A DNA stretch of 64,000 bases from NCBI GenBank assembly GCA_963793675.1, contig CAWCBA010000005.1:362848-426847 (forward strand), in the 5' to 3' direction. The stretch comes from RPQJ01 sp963793675. Lineage in GTDB: Bacteria > Pseudomonadota > Gammaproteobacteria > Steroidobacterales > Steroidobacteraceae. The translations under genes and the position numbers were made by a program. The notes below the pieces were generated by a model, which saw only the letters and a list, made by a program, of their open reading frames with translations, was not told where the DNA came from and searched no databases. Each line of letters begins with the position of its first letter. Within the stretch, counting starts at the first letter, position 1. Of the stretch, positions 59,900-64,000 are shown piece by piece.

Positions 59900-60282
59900 T
59901 CAGTCGGGCCGGGCCTGGAGCATGTCGACGTAGACCAGCGCGTTGCAGCGCGGACAGGTTGCGGCCTCGATCGCCTCGAGTTCGAACCAGCGCTTGCCGC
60001 ACTGGCATCGCACCGTCAGTACCCACTGGCCAACGGCACGACCGATCTCGTGTTCGACGACTTCGATCCCCTCCGGGAGGCTCGTAATGCCCGGCAACCG
60101 GGCAGTGTCGTCTTCGTCGCTGATGTCGTCGATGTTGACGTCAAGACCGGTGACCCGAACGGAAGATCTTGGCCCCCTCCAACAGGTCCGGCACGTCTCC
60201 CGGCGCGTTCTTGCGGCGCGGCGTCCTGCGCCGACGCGAGTGCCGGTGCCGGTCGTGGGTCCGATGGGAGATGGTCTTTCAT
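59900..60282 (-). CDS. Zinc-ribbon protein of unknown function, two frameshifts
   Basis: The C-terminal half reads cleanly and has a zinc-ribbon pattern, CQCGKRWFE followed by CPRCNAL, after an acidic segment DDISDEDDTARLPG. Upstream, extra bases near 60160 and 60225 break the frame. Removing them joins the ATG at 60282 (MKDHLPSD) through RRKNAPGDVPDLLEGAKIF to VTGLDVNID, a plausible chain of about 127 residues. I do not recognise the family. Confidence 0.5.
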
Positions 60283-60545
60283 GGGAATCTGCCCCGTCGA
60301 ATCTTTGCGCGCCTGGCACGGTTCGTCCGGCCCGTCGCCTGAAGTGGCTGCCTCCGGGTTCATCCGCGAACCGGGAATTACCGCTCTATCATTACAGTAT
60401 TTTGCCAAGGCCGGCAAACGAGAGGCGCCACGACCTCTGCTCGGCGGAGCCTTGCTGCGTACCGGAGATCGTCTGGAGTTCCTGCTGCCGACCCTCAGGG
60501 TCAGCCTTGTACCGACCCTGGACACCGGGCGCTAGACTGCCGCGC

Positions 60546-61745
60546 ATGAAGAAACTCCTGCGCGCGCTCATGATCGTCGTCGCCTTGCTCGTGCTCGCTG
60601 GACTCGGCTACGTCTGGTTCGGCCCGGTCGCGGTGGGCGACAAGAAAGTCATGCTCGACTTCCTGCTCGGCCGCTCGATCGGGCCGCCGACGGCCGAGCA
60701 GGTCGCGTCGCAGCTGCGGGTTGCCCCTGGCTTCCGGCTCGAGGTGTATTCCACCGACGTGCCCCTCGCGCGCTGGCCGCTCGTGACCCCGGCGGGCGAC
60801 CTTATCGTGGCCCGCACGCGCGCCGACGAAATCGTGCTGCTCGAGCGGGACGCCAACGGCGACGGCAAACCCGACGCGGTGCGAATACTGCTCGGCAAGC
60901 TCAGGCACCCGCATGGACTCGCCCTGCGCGACGGGTGGCTGTACGTTGGCGAATCAGGCGGCATCGGTCGTATCCGGTTCGACGCAGCAGCGGGACAGGT
61001 GTCCGGCGCCTTCGAGCACATCGTCGACGACTTCACGAGCGATGGCTTTCACACCACGAAGACGCTCGCCTTCGGCCCCGACGGCTGGCTCTACGTGTCG
61101 CAGGGCTCTTCGTGCAACGCTTGCATCGAGCAGGACGGTCGCCGCGCGACGATCATGCGCATGCGCCCGGACGGCAGCCAGCGCGAGATCTACGCCACCG
61201 GGCTGCGCAACAGCGTGGGCCTGGACTGGGCGCCGTGGGATGGCGCGCTGTACGCGACCGAGAACGGCCGCGACCTGCTGGGCGACGACCTCCCGCCCGA
61301 CGAACTCAATCGCATCGAGCAGGGCAAATTCTACGGCTGGCCGTTCGTCTACGGTGCAGGCGTGCCCGATCCCGACCTCGGTGCCGGGCATGCCGCAGAG
61401 GCTGCGCGCGCCATCGCACCGGCCCATGCGTTTCGCGCTCACAATGCGCCACTCGGGCTCGCTTTCCTGCGCGGCTCGAATCTTCCTCCAGGCTATTCAC
61501 GCACCGCACTCGTGGCGCTGCATGGCTCGTGGAATCGCAGTCAACCCGACGGCTACAAGGTGGTCGCTCTCGACTGGCAAGCGGACGGACGCATCGTCGA
61601 GCGCGACTTCCTGACGGGTTTCCTCGGTGACGCCGGCGTTCTCGGTCGACCCGCCGGCATCGCGCAGGGCCCGGATGGCGCGATCTTCATCACCGACGAT
61701 TACGCGGGCGTGATCTACCGGGTGGTGTCCGCGTCCGGACCCTGA
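60546..61745 (+). CDS. PQQ-dependent sugar/L-sorbosone dehydrogenase-like protein
   Basis: This roughly 400-residue six-bladed beta-propeller protein is tethered by an N-terminal transmembrane segment (about 5-25). Family features include LRHPHGLALRDGWLYVGE, the segment GFHTTKTLAFGPDGWLYVSQGSS, ATGLRNSVGLDW and NRIEQGKFYGWP. Such proteins oxidise sugars or aldoses with PQQ, but no PQQ synthesis genes are in the window and the substrate is unknown. Its end overlaps the convergent GNAT-phosphatase gene by 31 bases. Confidence 0.85.
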   Translation: MKKLLRALMIVVALLVLAGLGYVWFGPVAVGDKKVMLDFLLGRSIGPPTAEQVASQLRVAPGFRLEVYSTDVPLARWPLVTPAGDLIVARTRADEIVLLERDANGDGKPDAVRILLGKLRHPHGLALRDGWLYVGESGGIGRIRFDAAAGQVSGAFEHIVDDFTSDGFHTTKTLAFGPDGWLYVSQGSSCNACIEQDGRRATIMRMRPDGSQREIYATGLRNSVGLDWAPWDGALYATENGRDLLGDDLPPDELNRIEQGKFYGWPFVYGAGVPDPDLGAGHAAEAARAIAPAHAFRAHNAPLGLAFLRGSNLPPGYSRTALVALHGSWNRSQPDGYKVVALDWQADGRIVERDFLTGFLGDAGVLGRPAGIAQGPDGAIFITDDYAGVIYRVVSASGP

Positions 61746-62711
61746 TCCGGGTTCGCCAGCGACTGCTCGATGAATCTCTGCCAGGTGGGATTGGGCCGCC
61801 ACACCGTTCGCAGCGGATGCTGCGCCGCCTCGTGCGCTTCGCGCAGACGCAGGCGCCGGTACAGGTAGACGAACGCCGAGACGCGGAAATTCTTCGCGCA
61901 GTGGACCCAGAGCTTGCGGCCGGCGAACGCGTCCATCACGCCGAAGAACTGCTGCAGGTGCCGAGGCTCGGGCTGCTCCCACGGCACGGGGATCTGCACG
62001 AAGGCGATCCCCTGCCCCGTGACCGCCTCGGCCTCGCCAGGGAGCGCGTTCGACGCGGTCGGCAACGCAAGATTGACGACTGCCTCGATGCCCAGCTCCG
62101 GCAGGCGCTGGATGTCGGCACGCGATAGCTGGCCCGACGTCCACAAGTGGTCGAACACGGGACGGGTGTTCGGCGCGTCGAACTGGTAGGCGTGCGTGGT
62201 GCCGAAGATGCGCACGTCCTCGTTGCTGCCGGCGAGGCGCACGGTGCCCTCAAACTGCAGGCCGAGCCGCTCGAGCAGGCGACCCGACGCAACGTTGTCG
62301 AGACTCGTGATCGCGATGACGCGCGGCAGGCGATGACGCTCCCGTGCATACCGCAAGGTGGCCTCGGCCGCCTCGCGCGCGTACCCCTGGCTCCAGTGCT
62401 CGGGCAGGAAGGCGAAGCCGATGTCGACGTCTGGCAGCGTGTCGCGCTTGATCAGCCCGCACATGCCGAGCGGCAGTGCGTCACTGCGGCGCTCGACCAG
62501 GAACAGCCCGAAGCCGTGGGCGGCATACAGGCGTTGCGGACCCTCCGCGATGTAGCGGCGCGCGTCGTCGAGATCGTGCACGCCCCGGTCGCCGATGAAC
62601 CGCAGCCACGAGGGCTCATTGACGAGGCGGAGGATGAAGGAGTCGTCGGACGCGACCGAGCCTGCGCAACCGCAGGCGCTCCGTTTCGAATTCGACGATG
62701 GGTCCGGCCAT
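61715..62711 (-). CDS. GNAT acetyltransferase fused to a phosphatase-like domain, one frameshift
   Basis: The N-terminal 170 residues are a RimJ/RimL-type GNAT domain (FETERLRLR; RFIGDRGVHDLDDARRYI; FLPEHWSQGYAREAA; SGRLLERLGLQFEG). The C-terminal 150 residues resemble a tyrosine phosphatase (WTSGQLSRADIQRLPELGIE) with the signature WVHCAKNFRVSAF. That loop has four, not five, residues between cysteine and arginine, so phosphatase activity is uncertain. The ATG at 62711 fits the GNAT start, but one extra base near 62655 breaks the frame. Confidence 0.8.
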
Positions 62712-62797
62712 GGACGGATTGTGCCGACACGGGCGGGCCAGCGCGAGCCAGCCTGGCCATACGGGACCCATGCGGCCATGGCTTACAATGGCCCGCG

Positions 62798-63160
62798 ATG
62801 AGTTCCAGTCGTCTCGTCTACTCCACCGGTCCTGGGCGCCTGTGCCCCGAGTGCACCCGTCCGCTGGCCGAGTGCCGCTGCAAGCGCAGCAAGCCGGCAC
62901 AGCCCATCGTGGTGGCTGGCGACGGCATCGTGCGCGTCGGTCGCGAGACCAAGGGCCGCAAGGGCAAGGGCGTCACGGTGATCAAGGGCGTGCCCCTCGC
63001 CGGCGACGAACTCGAGGCGCTGGCCACCAGGCTCAAGAAACGCTGCGGCTGCGGCGGCACGGTCGACGCCGGGGTCATCGAGATCCAGGGCGACCATCGC
63101 GACCTGCTGCTCGAAGAACTCGGCAAGCTCGGTTACACGGTGCGCCGGTCCGGTGGCTGA
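62798..63160 (+). CDS. yciH: SUI1/eIF1-like translation factor YciH
   Basis: This 120-residue protein has an N-terminal cysteine knuckle (CPECTRPLAECRCKR) and the SUI1 core (KGRKGKGVTVIKGVPL; LKKRCGCGGTV; LEELGKLGYTVRRSGG). YciH affects start-codon selection in vitro in E. coli. The stop overlaps the rluF start by eight bases. Confidence 0.92.
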   Translation: MSSSRLVYSTGPGRLCPECTRPLAECRCKRSKPAQPIVVAGDGIVRVGRETKGRKGKGVTVIKGVPLAGDELEALATRLKKRCGCGGTVDAGVIEIQGDHRDLLLEELGKLGYTVRRSGG

Positions 63161-63891
63161 CTCCAGCGTCCGGATCAACAAGTACCTGAGCGAGACGGGC
63201 GTCTGTTCGCGGCGCCAGGCCGACCAATGGGTCGAGGCCGGCCGCGTCGCGGTGAACGGCGTGACCGCCGTCCTCGGAACCAAGGTCGCGGCGGGCGACG
63301 CGGTATCGCTCGACGGCCGCCCGCTGGACTTCAAGCCCGAGCGCGTCTACCTCGCGTTGAACAAGCCGATCGGCATCGAATGCACGACCGAGCGCGACGT
63401 GCCGGACAACATCGTCGACTTCGTCGGCCACCGCGAGCGCGTCTTCCCGATCGGCCGCCTCGACAAGGATTCGGAAGGCCTGATCCTGCTCACCAACGAC
63501 GGCGACATCGTCAATCGGGTGCTCCGCGCCGAGCACGAGCACGAGAAGGAATACATCGTCACGGTCGACCGGCCGCTGACGCAGCGAATTCCTGGACGGG
63601 CATGGCGAGTGGAGTCCCGATCCTCGACACGCTGACCGACCCGTGTCGCGTACGCAGGTCGGCCGCAATACGTTCCGTATCGTGCTGACGCAGGGCCTCA
63701 ACCGCCAGATCCGGCGGATGTGCGAGCACTTCGACTACCGCGTGCGGCGCCTGCAGCGCGTCCGGATCATGCACATCCAGCTCGGCACGTTGCCGGTCGG
63801 CCAATGGCGCAAGCTGACGCCGGCCGAGGTGAAGCCGCTGCTCGTGCCGCCGGAGCGCAAGCGCGCAACGCTGTCGCTGCGCAAAGGCTAG
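63153..63891 (+). CDS. rluF: 23S rRNA pseudouridine synthase RluF, several frameshifts
   Basis: RluF modifies U2604 (and U2605) of 23S rRNA. The S4 domain opens SSVRINKYLSETGVCSRRQAD and the catalytic aspartate is in GRLDKDSEGL. The downstream match to RluF is strong (MASGVPILDTLTDPCR; QGLNRQIRRMCEHF). Between about 63585 and 63655 the frame changes three times, which fits two extra bases and one missing base. The start is a GTG at 63153 inside the yciH end. The corrected protein of about 245 residues lacks the long basic tail of the E. coli enzyme. Confidence 0.9.
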
Positions 63892-63921
63892 GGGTTTGCG
63901 CAGCCTGCCGACCTCTAATCC

Positions 63922-64000
63922 CTAAGCTCTTTCGGCCTGCTGCACCTTCTTGTGTCGCAGGTCCAGGACGAGGTTGTAACCAGCGACACCCGCCGGAAAC
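63922..64000 (-). CDS. C-terminal end of an unidentified gene
   Basis: On the minus strand a frame enters from the right edge, reads FPAGVAGYNLVLDLRHKKVQ and stops at 63922-63924. The composition looks like real coding sequence, but only 25 residues are visible and no family can be named. Confidence 0.4.
   Translation of the reverse strand, partial: FPAGVAGYNLVLDLRHKKVQQAERA

Overview
The window is high-GC chromosomal DNA, about two thirds G+C by eye, from a proteobacterium. It is most likely a gammaproteobacterium of the Xanthomonadales/Nevskiales/Steroidobacterales type. Evidence for this includes the dapA-gcvR-bcp gene order, an E. coli-type LexA box (CTG-N10-CAG) in front of a lexA-imuA-imuB-dnaE2 mutagenesis cassette, a SUF operon headed by an Rrf2 regulator, a PutA without the ribbon-helix-helix domain, and an OprI/Lpp-type alanine-zipper lipoprotein. 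I see no phage, insertion sequence, integrase or CRISPR array. Assignment below the class is inference.

Layout. 1-5 kb: a partial acyl-CoA synthetase, tRNA-Ser(GGA) with its terminator, dapA, gcvR, bcp and a PIN-PhoH ATPase. 5-11 kb: envelope genes, namely bepA, mlaA and, convergent to it, mlaFEDCB; together these give a complete Mla lipid-transport set. 11-18.4 kb: the SUF iron-sulfur operon (sufR, B, C, D, S, U, T), followed by a Rieske ferredoxin and a SixA-like phosphatase. 18.4-24.5 kb: amino-acid catabolism on the minus strand (putA, sdaA, an SDR) and a DUF481 outer-membrane protein. 24.6-32 kb: a thioredoxin-like chaperone and the SOS cassette. 32-38 kb: envelope functions, namely an alanine-zipper lipoprotein, MprF with a VirJ/AcvB hydrolase, and an L,D-transpeptidase. 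38-45 kb: plsX-rpmF-yceD, maf, rluC and rne.

45.4-52.3 kb is the most unusual part. It is a tightly packed minus-strand operon running from a phospholipase with a cyclic-nucleotide-binding domain, through a DevBCA-like exporter whose ATPase carries a C-terminal PDE-type GAF domain, to a CpdA-like cyclic-nucleotide phosphodiesterase and a divergent class III nucleotide cyclase. Synthesis, breakdown and two candidate receptors for a cyclic nucleotide thus sit in one transcription unit with lipid-active outputs. It is followed by an arsenate-reductase-fold tyrosine phosphatase and a divergent pair encoding a membrane protein kinase and an ADP-ribosylglycohydrolase. The right end (56.9-64 kb) holds an acetaldehyde-type dehydrogenase with DUF779, several small unknown membrane and zinc-ribbon proteins, a sorbosone-dehydrogenase-like protein, a GNAT-phosphatase fusion, yciH and rluF.

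A strong technical feature is the number of single-base frameshifts, about twenty in 64 kb. Most are +1, and they hit genes expected to be intact (sufD, sdaA, dnaE2, rne tail, aldA, rluF). They look like sequencing or assembly indels rather than decay, so frameshifted loci are annotated as single genes and the approximate break positions are given.
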